From NCBI RefSeq assembly GCF_047973035.1, contig NZ_JBKEBF010000011.1, forward strand, positions 1-64,000: a DNA stretch of 64,000 bases, given 5' to 3'. The notes beneath the pieces are model-generated. The model was not told the origin of the DNA, ran no database searches, and saw only the letters and a list, made by a program, of their open reading frames with translations. The DNA is from Oleidesulfovibrio sp047973035 (lineage in GTDB: Bacteria; Desulfobacterota; Desulfovibrionia; Desulfovibrionales; Desulfovibrionaceae). Below are positions 17,812 to 26,020 of this stretch, piece by piece (positions within the stretch are counted from its first letter, which is position 1; each line of letters begins with the position of its first letter). A program made the position numbers and the translations under genes.

Positions 17812-18042
17812 TCAGCAGTGGTGTTCATGGTACAGACGGTATACTTGTGCTGTCTCTCCGGTGCTCTCGCACAACTCAACTGCCAGCTGCAACGCCTTAT
17901 GTTCATCATGTTCCCACCAATGCTCCACCTGCCCGTCCGGCCGTACACTGCGCACAAGCCATTCTCCCTCATGTCCTGTACGCTCTTTCCCATAAAGCAT
18001 GTCCAGATGTTCAACACTCCGCATTCGCTGCCCATTTCTCAT
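17812..18042 (-). CDS. Small hypothetical protein (76 aa)
   Basis: A 76-residue soluble protein, not recognised. The middle reads EWLVRSVRPDGQVEHWWEHDEHKALQLAVELCESTGETAQVYRLY, which looks like a compact alpha/beta fold with two beta strands, a helix and a strand. GAGGGG lies five bases before the ATG. It sits next to the phage-like module that starts at 18338 on the same strand and could be part of it. It is rich in His and Trp. Confidence 0.5.
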   Translation of the reverse strand: MRNGQRMRSVEHLDMLYGKERTGHEGEWLVRSVRPDGQVEHWWEHDEHKALQLAVELCESTGETAQVYRLYHEHHC

Positions 18043-18337
18043 GTTATCCCCTCAGTGTATTTACAATCCACCTCCACACGTACTCAAAGTACACAAAAAA
18101 AAGCATTGCACAAAAAGTGCAATACCCTCCAGTATTCATAGCACATCACAGGACAGAACAACTATAAGACGCTAAACTCCTGCGTCAGCAAATGTGACAG
18201 AACAGGCAGCGCTGTTGACCTATAAAAACAATAACTTTAAATAGTTGCCTGAAAAACACAAAGCTAAGCCAGACCAGACAGGTAGAACACAGTGCCCGCC
18301 GGAACCCCATCCCGCAACGGAAGCAGTCTGAAACAAA

Positions 18338-19120
18338 CTAAAGCTCTTTGCCCGCCCAGATAACCCTGCCGATTACAGTCCAGTCGCACGCCTGATCCTG
18401 CGGATCTACTTCAATATCCTGATACGCCAGTTCTCTGTTATCCCCCCTGAAAAGTAACTTTCCGGGAGTACGGGCAAACCGTTTGATATAAATTTCATCC
18501 TGCACCCGCACCACATATACCCTGTCTTCAATAAGGTATGTATCTCCTTCATTTACGAGTACATGGTCGCCATTGTGCAGCGTAGGCTCCATGGACCGCC
18601 CCATAACTTCCATCAGCCGCAATGAAGTGGTGTCGTGCGTTTTGCTAAGCAGCCAATCGAGCCGGAAAGCATGGCGTTCAACAGTTTCCGCACCGGTCTG
18701 CAATGAGCCGCCACCTGCACTAGGCCGTGCATCAGCTTTAGCAACAAAAACAAATTCACCAAGCAAGTCAGCCCTAGGCGGAACCGGAAGTAACGAAGCT
18801 CTCCCGCCGTCAGCAGGACCATATTGCGGCGATGCAGCCTCCCGCACAGAGTAGGATGCGCCGCCTGAGTCACGGGCAACTTCCTGCTCTTTCAACCCTG
18901 AACCATCGTCATTGTGGCCTGCCAGTCTTTCCAGATGAGAGGAAAGCTTGCTCAGCTTACTTCTGCTCGGAAAACGTTCACCGTTTTTCCAAGCATAAAC
19001 AGTACGATGGCTGACACCAGCAGCAGATGCGACGTCAGACACGCCACCAAGAAGTCTGATGGCATCCTCAATAAAAGCCTGCATACGTCGCTCTGATTCT
19101 GAAAAATCTGTGCTTTTCAT
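18338..19120 (-). CDS. Phage-type repressor: HTH plus S24 peptidase (CI/LexA-like)
   Basis: A 260-residue regulator. The N-terminal DNA-binding domain (about 15-66) has the helix-turn-helix SDVASAAGVSHRTVYAWKNGERFPSRSKL. A low-complexity linker (about 75-150) leads to a C-terminal S24 peptidase fold with nucleophile Ser176 in GRSMEPTL and general base Lys213 in EIYIKRF. This is the plan of lambda CI and of the C repressors of Mu-like phages, where autocleavage is triggered by RecA. The ATG at 19120 is preferred over longer frames because the HTH domain then begins directly. It is divergent to the module at 19318-21721, and palindromes between them are its likely operators. Confidence 0.85.
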   Translation of the reverse strand: MKSTDFSESERRMQAFIEDAIRLLGGVSDVASAAGVSHRTVYAWKNGERFPSRSKLSKLSSHLERLAGHNDDGSGLKEQEVARDSGGASYSVREAASPQYGPADGGRASLLPVPPRADLLGEFVFVAKADARPSAGGGSLQTGAETVERHAFRLDWLLSKTHDTTSLRLMEVMGRSMEPTLHNGDHVLVNEGDTYLIEDRVYVVRVQDEIYIKRFARTPGKLLFRGDNRELAYQDIEVDPQDQACDWTVIGRVIWAGKEL

Positions 19121-19182
19121 GGCAAATATATAACACATTTTGTGGAAAAGTAAAGCCCAAGCTTCAACACACGAAAACACAC

Positions 19183-19211
19183 TTGACGAATCTGTGCACA
19201 TTATGAAATAT
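19183..19211 (+). promoter_or_regulatory. Candidate promoter of the phage-like module
   Basis: TTGACG (19183-19188) is followed after 17 bases by AAATAT (19206-19211). The -10 match is weak. The overlapping inverted repeats just downstream fit a repressed promoter. Confidence 0.35.
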
Positions 19212-19242
19212 CTGTTCACAGAGAACAGCACCCAGCTGTTCT
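19212..19242. promoter_or_regulatory. Overlapping palindromic operators between repressor and phage-like genes
   Basis: CTGTTC (19212-19217), GAACAG (19223-19228) and CTGTTC (19236-19241) alternate in orientation. They form CTGTTC-N5-GAACAG and the longer perfect palindrome AGAACAGC-N5-GCTGTTCT (19222-19242). They lie in the divergent region between the CI/LexA-like gene and the plus-strand genes, 76 bases before the ATG at 19318, exactly where such a repressor is expected to bind. Confidence 0.6.
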
Positions 19243-19317
19243 AAGCACAATGGCAAACAGGCACGAACAGAAAACCAAATGAACTCTCTACTCCTTTAGT
19301 AATGTTCAGGGGGGCAA

Positions 19318-19626
19318 ATGGACAGAACACAGCATCCGAATATGACCTGCGTAAGGTGTGCTCGATGCGGCAGGCCGTTCTGCATTTCGACACGTAAAGT
19401 GCGGCAAGGGCTGATGAGCTGTGCAGCATGTATGGAGACAAGAACCCGCGGCAACACGGAACCTATGATTCAGATAGAACAAGGTGAACATAAGCGTTTG
19501 CTGCGCCTGTATTATGCAATCTTCGAACACGAATGCATGCGCAGTTCCGCTACGGAATCCGCGTGCAGAAAAGCCTTTGACGACTGTAACCAGTTTTTTG
19601 AAGGAGGCAGCCCATGCCAGTTGTAA
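19318..19626 (+). CDS. Phage-module Cys-rich zinc-finger-type protein (102 aa)
   Basis: A 102-residue protein with an N-terminal zinc-ribbon-like region: CVRCARCGRPF, then CAACME about 20 residues later. The C-terminal half is helical and acidic. Not recognised beyond a probable zinc-binding fold. A run of six G stands before the ATG. First gene of the plus-strand module and overlapping the next gene by 13 bases. Probably a small regulatory or DNA-binding phage protein; that is inferred from its fold and position. Confidence 0.6.
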   Translation: MDRTQHPNMTCVRCARCGRPFCISTRKVRQGLMSCAACMETRTRGNTEPMIQIEQGEHKRLLRLYYAIFEHECMRSSATESACRKAFDDCNQFFEGGSPCQL

Positions 19627-20063
19627 CATGTCAGCATTGTCAGAGTGAATTCTCAGTTGCTCAGGCACGTATACGGGCAGGCAGAGGTAAATATTGTTCA
19701 CGCCAATGCTCTGACGCAGCCAGAACGATATCCCGTGAAATCCAGTGCGCATGGTGCGGCAAATCAGTGCGCCCCACACATGCACGGCAAGCCTATTGTT
19801 CCCGTTCATGCGGGGCACATGCACAGGCTGCAAGAGCCCGCAAAGGCGAAAAAAGGCAATGTATGCAATGCGGCAAGCACTTCGCGCCGGTAAATAATAA
19901 GGAACGTTACTGCTCTCAACGTTGCCGGCGTGAAAGTGACCTACAGCAGGCAGCGACAAGAGGTTATGGCTTATTTGAAGATCCGTGGGCATCGGGGGAT
20001 GTGCAGCCGGACAGATACGGAAAAGACCTGTACCGCATGCCTGACATAGGACTCGGTTTCTAA
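19614..20063 (+). CDS. Triple zinc-ribbon protein (149 aa)
   Basis: A 149-residue protein with three repeats of the form CxxC...YCSxxC: CQHCQSEF..KYCSRQC (about 6-31), CAWCGKSV..AYCSRSC (45-66) and CMQCGKHF..RYCSQRC (82-104). Each probably binds one zinc ion. The tail after residue 105 is not Cys-rich. GGAGG lies six bases before the ATG. The repeats are alike in spacing and look internally duplicated. Such proteins occur in phages and mobile elements as nucleic-acid binders, but the function is not known. Confidence 0.6.
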   Translation: MPVVTCQHCQSEFSVAQARIRAGRGKYCSRQCSDAARTISREIQCAWCGKSVRPTHARQAYCSRSCGAHAQAARARKGEKRQCMQCGKHFAPVNNKERYCSQRCRRESDLQQAATRGYGLFEDPWASGDVQPDRYGKDLYRMPDIGLGF

Positions 20064-20382
20064 CGGGCTGCCGCAGGGGCGGCCCACCTTTTCGCACGTT
20101 GCTGTTTACCGTTGCGCTGCAGTTAATGCCTTGCATCAACACTGCTCGCCATGACGACGCGCTTCAGGCTTGTCTTTGGCATACGCATATCACAGCGCGA
20201 CAATATCCGTTCAAACTCAGGCTACGAAAAACACCACCCGCATAAATCTGAACTATGCGTTTTTCGCAGCGTCAGGCAGACACCACCCTTGCCGCTACAG
20301 CAGGGAGCCTGCGCATAGCCGATAGCGTCCTGCAGTCACCAATGCAGGATATAATAAATTAAACGACTAGTTGGGGAAGACA
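20064..20382. other. Gene-free interval with hairpins and promoter
   Basis: Holds a GC-rich hairpin just after the zinc-ribbon gene (GGGCTGCC / GGGCGGCCC, 20065-20085), a two-part inverted repeat at 20225-20266 (outer CGAAAAA/TTTTTCG, inner CGCATA/TATGCG), and the palindrome plus -10 box at 20329-20355. No coding signal was seen. Confidence 0.4.
20329..20355 (+). promoter_or_regulatory. Operator-like palindrome abutting a perfect -10 box
   Basis: CCTGCA (20329-20334) and TGCAGG (20343-20348) are perfect inverted arms eight bases apart, followed one base later by TATAAT (20350-20355). The palindrome covers the spacer and part of the -35 area, as in repressed or activated promoters. It stands 28 bases before the SSB-like gene. 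Its arms differ from those at 19212-19242, so a different regulator may bind. Confidence 0.45.
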
Positions 20383-20781
20383 ATGGCCAAAATCAATACT
20401 GTTTTTTTGCTGGGTACAGTACATCTGTGGCCCAAAAGATTGCATCGTCCTGAATTTGAAAATCTTTCTGCCACCATGTTGCGCATCAGCACAGACACGG
20501 AATGTCATGATTGTATATCCGGCACCCCTCACACTGTTTTTGCGACTGGCAAATTGGGAGACTGGTGCATGCGCATGCTTACACCGGGCAGCCTGATACA
20601 CATTGAAGGCAGCTTGTTTTCTCCCCCGACAGCACGCAAAAAATCTCCTTTTAATACGCTGGTGCGCGCTGCTGCCATTCAACTGGTGACAACTGCCGGT
20701 CAGATGGACTCGCCGAACAGACTGCAGGCCTTTGCCCATACTCCTTTTCATGTTCATCTGCCTGCGATGTCTTTGCATTAG
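20383..20781 (+). CDS. SSB-like OB-fold protein
   Basis: A 132-residue protein resembling a single-stranded DNA-binding protein. MAKINTVFLLGTV matches the first SSB strand (N-x-V-x-L-x-G-x-L), HTVFATGKLGDWCMRMLTPGSLIHIEGSL matches the strand and loop around W..AE.....KGs.v.VEG, and further beta strands follow. The acidic C-terminal tip of housekeeping SSBs is absent, so it would not recruit replication partners in the usual way. The ATG at 20383 follows GGGGAAGACA. Probably a phage-type or plasmid-type SSB or related OB-fold protein. The match is by pattern only. Confidence 0.55.
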   Translation: MAKINTVFLLGTVHLWPKRLHRPEFENLSATMLRISTDTECHDCISGTPHTVFATGKLGDWCMRMLTPGSLIHIEGSLFSPPTARKKSPFNTLVRAAAIQLVTTAGQMDSPNRLQAFAHTPFHVHLPAMSLH

Positions 20782-20789
20782 GGGAAAAC

Positions 20790-21242
20790 ATGAGTTGTTA
20801 CACCCCGAAACACTTTCAGATTGAAGAGCTTGTACCGCCTCAAATGCTGCACAACGCAACCGCAGCACCCCGCAAGCTTTTCATGCTGTTCGACATTCAC
20901 GCGTTACAAGCGCTTGACGCACTACGCCGCAGATACGGCCCCACGACAGTCAACACGGGGCACCTTGGCGGCGACAGAAGTCTTTCCGGCTGGCGCCCGT
21001 TTGATTGCAGCACCGGCGCGCCGCTTTCACAACATAAGTTCGGGCGGGCCTTTGACTGCCTGTTCCGCGATGCCACGCCTCAGGAAGTACGATGCGATCT
21101 GATGGCGCGGCCAGATGATGAAGAGTTTGCACGTATCAGGCGAATAGAAGCCTTTGAAGGTATGAGCTGGTTCCATTTTGATACCGGAAACCATGCCCGT
21201 GAGACCTGCGGCATAGCAGTCGTCGGAGGAAAAGCGAAATGA
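20790..21242 (+). CDS. M15-family D-Ala-D-Ala peptidase-like protein
   Basis: A 150-residue single-domain peptidase of the M15A type. The zinc-site block is LSQHKFGRAFDC (His and Asp of SxHxxGxAxD) and the second is MSWFHFDTG (WxHxD), so all three zinc ligands are present. There is no signal peptide, as in phage endolysins and Mu-like tail-associated lysins. AGGGGAAAAC precedes the ATG. It follows the SSB-like gene by eight bases and overlaps the next gene by ATGA. Probably cleaves peptidoglycan stem peptides. No holin was found beside it. Confidence 0.75.
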   Translation: MSCYTPKHFQIEELVPPQMLHNATAAPRKLFMLFDIHALQALDALRRRYGPTTVNTGHLGGDRSLSGWRPFDCSTGAPLSQHKFGRAFDCLFRDATPQEVRCDLMARPDDEEFARIRRIEAFEGMSWFHFDTGNHARETCGIAVVGGKAK

Positions 21243-21721
21243 TATGGCCAGTTGCTGAAGAAACGAAACAAAGCGGAAAAAACCGGAATAACTTGCCTCA
21301 GTGCTCCCGAAGTTTAGACAACGGATACGGAGCAAAGCGAAGGCTGGCAGCATCACACATGCCGCATACACAGCCTTTCACAGAGGGAGCGTCAAACAGT
21401 GCAAGGTCACATTCTGCTTTGCCCGTCTCAGACCATACAGAAATGACTGCATTTGACGTGTCCTATCAGATGATGACGATTCCGTCCCATTACGGAGATG
21501 GTCTGCCCTTTCATAACGCAAGAACAGAGAAAAAGCAGACTCCCCTTATTCTTGTCGGGCTGACTGCTATCTGTGCAGCAGTAGGGGCAGGAGAAGGCAC
21601 AGTTAAGCGCTGGATACGGGAAGATGGCTTTCCGGCCCGCCGCTGCTCGGACGGCACGTATCGGGCAGATCCGGAAGCGGTCCGGCGCTGGTTTGCCCTT
21701 CCCGCAACACCCACACAGTAA
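21239..21721 (+). CDS. Helix-turn-helix DNA-binding protein
   Basis: A 160-residue protein whose last 60 residues form an AlpA/MerR-type or terminase-small-subunit-type helix-turn-helix: LTAICAAVGAGEGTVKRWIREDGFPARRCSDGTYRADPEAVRRWFA. The first 95 residues are low in pattern and not recognised. It overlaps the M15 peptidase gene by ATGA, so it is probably translated by coupling. It is the last gene of the phage-like module; no large terminase, portal or capsid gene follows, so the module stops here. Confidence 0.6.
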   Translation: MIWPVAEETKQSGKNRNNLPQCSRSLDNGYGAKRRLAASHMPHTQPFTEGASNSARSHSALPVSDHTEMTAFDVSYQMMTIPSHYGDGLPFHNARTEKKQTPLILVGLTAICAAVGAGEGTVKRWIREDGFPARRCSDGTYRADPEAVRRWFALPATPTQ

Positions 21722-21850
21722 CCACGGCAAACAAAACAGATAACAGCGCCTGCCAGTACAATACAAATAGGTGCAAGGTTACTTCAGGTAACTTGCACCT
21801 GTTTTTCTGAGCTCTTGACCTGAGCCAGACACAACTTAACAGCACTACAA

Positions 21851-23644
21851 TCAGGTTGCCGAGTCAGACATCTCAAACGCGCTGCGAAATACAGACTCCA
21901 GCAACGCGTTGTGTCTTTCCGCATCACGCCTGCGAGCCTGTTCCTCCTGTCTGAAACACCAAAGCAGCTCCTGATCATGCTCCAAGGCAGTTACAGTCCG
22001 CGGAGGCAGAGGCTTGCCCATCCGCTGCCACACCTTTGCTGCAGAAACCGTTTCAACCGCCTTTTCCGCAGCATATGATGCAAGCTCAGGAACCTCGTTA
22101 TATATGACAGCCTGTCGGGCATAATCCTTGTGCAATACGCTGAACACGTTATGAAACGACTCTTTGACGTCTGCATCAACAGGCATTTCGGCAATAATGT
22201 CATCAGCCTGCCTGAAAGCCTGCATACCGTCAGCAAGAGCTTGTCGAAGTGCGCTTCTGAACAGCTGTGCCTGTTGCCGCATCTGTACCGGCAGCCCTTT
22301 CATGGCAGTACGCACACTGGTAGCCAGATCCATTGCTCTGGTTTTATTTTTACTATCTGCAGTCTGCGTAGTGCTTAACAACACTGCAAAAAGCTCCATG
22401 ACTTCTGCATTGTGCCATGCCCTTTGCCGCAACTGACGTACAGAGGAGTGCAGTTGATTCAACGTACCGGCCTGTCCTCCGGACTGGTCGGCCTGGTCCC
22501 AGCCCATCGGATCCGTCCTCAGAGTTGCCTCCAGAGCTACTAACGCTTCCCCTACAAGTATCAGTCTGTCCTGAAGAACCGTAAGGAGCTGTGTATCCTG
22601 ACTCAAGTTAGCCTGCTCAGCTGCCACCGTTACTCTTTCGCTTACGCTCTGCCCCGTTTCCTGCTTGTTCTGCCCCGTTCCGCCCCCTGTGCCACTAATG
22701 CCACGTGAAGCCGCCCCGGCAGAAGGTATCTCTCGCTGTTCCTGATTTTCATAACCACTTGCCCTGCCCTGATCAAAAAGATGAAAGCGGCCCTCAGAAA
22801 ACCGGATACTGGCATTGTTGCGCTCCAGCACATGCAGAATATCCTGCTGCAGATACAGAAGAAGTAAATGGCGCATGCCAACGCGGCGAACCATGCCGGA
22901 GAACAAGTCGTACATCCCGACATGTTCGGTATCCGGCATATCCTGCGCTGCACCAAAAAAATCCGTAATTGTACCTCTGTAAACACTTCTATCCGGATAG
23001 CGTGTCAGACGTACCAGATCAGATACCGCAACGATGCTTTCCGCTGTCACCTGCTTTGCATTTTTGATTACTACACGCAGCGGTGTGGGAGAACTCCCTC
23101 CCGCCTGCACAACATTTCCTATCTCTTCCAACTGGGGCAAAATATGCACGGTAGATTGAGACATGCTGCGGGGGCGTGTATCTTTCGGAATGGTCCGCAC
23201 AATGTTGCGTATCCGCCGTGCGGCATTATGCACAGACTCTAAGAGATTTTTTTCCTGTTCTGTAAGAATACGCTCGGCTTGCTGCGCCGCAAGGTTATGA
23301 TTCGTCAGAAGGACATTTTTTGATGCAACTTCGGACTCTTCGCCCAGCAAAGCATAAGCAAATTCTGTTGTTGCCAGTTCTTCAAAAGAGGAAAAATGAA
23401 TAAAACTTTGCGCAGCCGTTATCTGGCCCGCGACGCGTAGCCCCGCCAAGTCGTTTTTGGTAAAAGCCCCTTCCTCCGGTGACATACGCTGTGAGCCTGT
23501 TTGTGAGCAGCCGGCAGACAAAGAGAAAAACAAAGCAAGACTCAAAACGATGCCCGTTCGCAGAAGTTGCCCCCCCTGCAACCTCCCGCGCAGCTTCATA
23601 GCAGGCAAAAAAAACGTAGCCCGCTCCCGACATTGGCACACCAT
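21851..23644 (-). CDS. Large predicted lipoprotein of unknown function (597 aa)
   Basis: A 597-residue protein. The N-terminal hydrophobic stretch TGIVLSLALFFSLSAGC ends in a lipobox, so Cys46 should be lipidated. The rest is mostly helical, with heptad-like segments (AAQQAERILTEQEKNLLESVHNAARRIRNIV) and a low-complexity Gly/Gln/Thr linker near residue 310-330. GGGAG lies about six bases before the ATG at 23644; an internal ATG at 23599 would give a more usual signal length but has no ribosome binding site. I do not recognise a family. It stands alone between convergent and same-strand neighbours. Confidence 0.65.
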   Translation of the reverse strand: MVCQCRERATFFLPAMKLRGRLQGGQLLRTGIVLSLALFFSLSAGCSQTGSQRMSPEEGAFTKNDLAGLRVAGQITAAQSFIHFSSFEELATTEFAYALLGEESEVASKNVLLTNHNLAAQQAERILTEQEKNLLESVHNAARRIRNIVRTIPKDTRPRSMSQSTVHILPQLEEIGNVVQAGGSSPTPLRVVIKNAKQVTAESIVAVSDLVRLTRYPDRSVYRGTITDFFGAAQDMPDTEHVGMYDLFSGMVRRVGMRHLLLLYLQQDILHVLERNNASIRFSEGRFHLFDQGRASGYENQEQREIPSAGAASRGISGTGGGTGQNKQETGQSVSERVTVAAEQANLSQDTQLLTVLQDRLILVGEALVALEATLRTDPMGWDQADQSGGQAGTLNQLHSSVRQLRQRAWHNAEVMELFAVLLSTTQTADSKNKTRAMDLATSVRTAMKGLPVQMRQQAQLFRSALRQALADGMQAFRQADDIIAEMPVDADVKESFHNVFSVLHKDYARQAVIYNEVPELASYAAEKAVETVSAAKVWQRMGKPLPPRTVTALEHDQELLWCFRQEEQARRRDAERHNALLESVFRSAFEMSDSAT

Positions 23645-23816
23645 AAAAAACTCCCGTAACCTGCTGACTCAAAGAGAGTGTAGGCCCCGGGAGAAAGAAT
23701 GAAAAGTATAACACCTGCAACCTGCTGACAGGCGGAACAGGTGTTATGTCTTAATAATTTTATAACAGACTGCACCTAATTATTGCGTACAACCACACAG
23801 CACACAGCCGCAGACA

Positions 23817-24593
23817 TCAAATTGCAAAGTCCGGAATCAGTGGAGAAGTATTTGTATCCTCCGGCCACGCGGCTTTTATCTGATCTAATGATGCAATAAA
23901 AGCTTCAACGACCTTCGGATCAAACTGCGTCCCTGAGCAACGCACAATCTCGCTGACAGCTTCAGAAAACGAACGTCCTTTTCTGTACGGGCGCGTCTGC
24001 ATCATAGCGGAAAGGGTATCCGCAACTGCAATGATTCTGGCCCCCAGCGGGATATCGTTGCCTGCCAGTCCGGCAGGATAACCTTTTCCATCCCACCGTT
24101 CGTGATGGCGCAGCACCACTTCCGCAACCCCACCACTATCCGAGAAAACATCCACAGGACGTATAATATTAGCGCCGATCTGAGGGTGACTCCGCATTAC
24201 CTGCCATTCTTCATTCGTCAACGGACCTTGTTTTCTCAGAATGGCATCCGGAATCCCTATTTTGCCGATATCATGCAAATGACCTGCGATATGCAGCATT
24301 TCAGCATGCTCAAAAGAGCACCCCATGGTTCTGGCGGTGACTCTGGCAACTTCTGCAACCTCATCAGAATGCTTATGCGTGTATGGGTCCCTGGCATCAA
24401 TAGCATTGCCCAGTGACTCCGCAAGTTGGTGCAACGAAAGCCGGATATCACCACAGTATTGGCTGCACGATTTTGCAATATCAGATGGTAAAATTTCCGC
24501 GTGTTTTACTGCACGTTTCCCCTCGCCACGTACGACTCCTGCCGATCCGCTGGGTACAATTCCCAACGGCAAGGCTGCGGAATGCTGACTCAT
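23817..24593 (-). CDS. HD-GYP domain c-di-GMP phosphodiesterase
   Basis: A 258-residue protein with an HD-GYP domain from about residue 55 onward. The HD pair is His107-Asp108 in HLHDIGKIGIPD, and HHERWDGKGYPAGL carries the GYP signature at 171-173. These motifs indicate hydrolysis of c-di-GMP to pGpG or GMP. The first 50 residues are not recognisable, and no receiver or PAS domain is attached. It may oppose the GGDEF cyclase encoded at 10089-12431. GGGAG lies before the ATG. Confidence 0.9.
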   Translation of the reverse strand: MSQHSAALPLGIVPSGSAGVVRGEGKRAVKHAEILPSDIAKSCSQYCGDIRLSLHQLAESLGNAIDARDPYTHKHSDEVAEVARVTARTMGCSFEHAEMLHIAGHLHDIGKIGIPDAILRKQGPLTNEEWQVMRSHPQIGANIIRPVDVFSDSGGVAEVVLRHHERWDGKGYPAGLAGNDIPLGARIIAVADTLSAMMQTRPYRKGRSFSEAVSEIVRCSGTQFDPKVVEAFIASLDQIKAAWPEDTNTSPLIPDFAI

Positions 24594-24940
24594 CCGGTAA
24601 CTCCCGACATAAAAAAATATGCCCGCCTGACAGATTCCATTATCTGGCCCCCGCTGTCAGACAAGCGTTCTTTTAAGATAAAGATTTTCAATTTCAGCTA
24701 CACGTCAGATTTAGAACTGTCAAGAGCAACACTTTCGCCAAAACCGCACAGCAAATATAATATTTATAAAATTAGCATGATACATCGAACAACTTACAGC
24801 TTTCTACAAAAAACAGCATGTAGTTTTTTAGCAAATACTCAGCGCCACCGCGAACCGCATTCTCTGAAATCATGGGATAAAGCATTAAAAAAAGCCGGAC
24901 ACTAAAAGCATCCGGCCTGAAGGTATTGCAAAAAAGACAG
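24594..24940. other. Gene-free AT-rich interval with a terminator
   Basis: No convincing coding frame is present. It is notably AT-rich from 24670 to 24850 and ends with the terminator of the glycine-zipper lipoprotein gene at 24887-24916. Confidence 0.45.
24887..24916 (-). terminator. Intrinsic terminator
   Basis: GCCGGA (24894-24899) and TCCGGC (24911-24916) form the stem; on the minus strand seven T follow. It ends the gene at 24941-25426. Confidence 0.7.
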
Positions 24941-25426
24941 TTAGTGGCGTACACGCGCAGAGCCGTCGTTTGCAGTCAGCACTCGTACACGCTCACCGGT
25001 CGCAAAAAATTCATCCGCTTCCTGCACAATTGAAACGACTGAACCGTTGTCCAGACGCACTGTCAGCTCTACGCCGTCTTTGTTTTTCATAGCCTGCTCA
25101 CCGGCGGCACCGGCAGCAGCGCCGGCAACAGAGCCACCAAGAATAGCCAGAGTACGCCCGGTACTGGCCCCCATGGTACTGCCGATTACACCGCCTATCA
25201 CCGCGCCGCCCAGAACACCCAGACCGGACTGCTCACCTTCAATTTTCACCTGGCGCACATCAGTAACGGTTCCGTACTCAACCCGATGGGATACCCGGGT
25301 CTGCTTAGTGGAATAAACACTGCCGCTCTGGCTTGCACAGCCTGCAAGCATGGAAACAAGCAACAAGGTAACCAGCAAACCAACGCTGACTTTACCGGGG
25401 AACAAACTAAGTACAGATTGTTTCAT
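24941..25426 (-). CDS. Glycine-zipper outer membrane lipoprotein (SlyB/Pcp-like)
   Basis: A 161-residue lipoprotein with the lipobox MLAGC after a hydrophobic signal. The middle has a glycine-zipper hairpin (GLGVLGGAVIGGVIGSTMGASTGRTLAILGGSVAGAAAGAAG, here cited as positions about 68-110) as in SlyB, Pcp and related 17-kDa antigens. A C-terminal beta region follows (ELTVRLDNGSVVSIVQEADEFF). The start at 25426 is chosen because GGAG lies six bases upstream. Members stabilise the envelope; a stress role is likely but not shown here. Monocistronic with its own terminator. Confidence 0.8.
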   Translation of the reverse strand: MKQSVLSLFPGKVSVGLLVTLLLVSMLAGCASQSGSVYSTKQTRVSHRVEYGTVTDVRQVKIEGEQSGLGVLGGAVIGGVIGSTMGASTGRTLAILGGSVAGAAAGAAGEQAMKNKDGVELTVRLDNGSVVSIVQEADEFFATGERVRVLTANDGSARVRH

Positions 25427-25515
25427 TATCATCTCCATTCAGTAACAATATGCGTGAAAAACACGTCATCTGATAAATATGACCTCCGGCGAAGGACGTC
25501 AACACAGCTAGTATG

Positions 25516-25890
25516 CTACAAAAGTGACATTGAAACCATATAAATCCGTACGGCCGTTTCCACAAATCCCACACCGATTACACCACCGATAGTAGCCAAC
25601 GCCACTACCCGCGCGCCCAGACGCCAGAATTTATCCGGCCAGTCTATACCGTCAAGACCAGCTGCGCGCCACAGGCCCACGGAAACAACAAACTGGAACG
25701 CAAGCACGCAAAGCCGGTACAGGCAAAACGCATACGCCTGAACAAACGCATCGGCAGGAAACGAATAACCAGCCAGCATAAGCATGGTTTGAGGCAAAGA
25801 GACGATAAGCCCCCCCAGCACCAACCACAGCCAGAAGGTGACAAACAAACTTTCTTCCCCGCGCCAGACACGCAACAATGCGTTTTTCAT
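25516..25890 (-). CDS. Small inner membrane protein (124 aa)
   Basis: A 124-residue protein with three hydrophobic segments (about 17-40, 48-73 and 90-118) and a Trp/Arg-rich N-terminus (MKNALLRVWRGEESLF). Family not recognised; small membrane proteins of this plan are common and uncharacterised. GGAGG precedes the ATG by five bases, which supports translation. It is divergent to nothing obvious and lies between a lipoprotein gene and a TSCPD gene on the same strand. Confidence 0.6.
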   Translation of the reverse strand: MKNALLRVWRGEESLFVTFWLWLVLGGLIVSLPQTMLMLAGYSFPADAFVQAYAFCLYRLCVLAFQFVVSVGLWRAAGLDGIDWPDKFWRLGARVVALATIGGVIGVGFVETAVRIYMVSMSLL

Positions 25891-26020
25891 AACACCTCCC
25901 GCCTTACGAATTGTTCAAGTTGTAACGCTGTCCGCTTCATGCAAATACGGCCGGTAAAAACCGGCCGTAATACAGATGCGCAGTTCATTCCACCGGCAGA
26001 CAGAGCTGCCCGCGGAGGCA

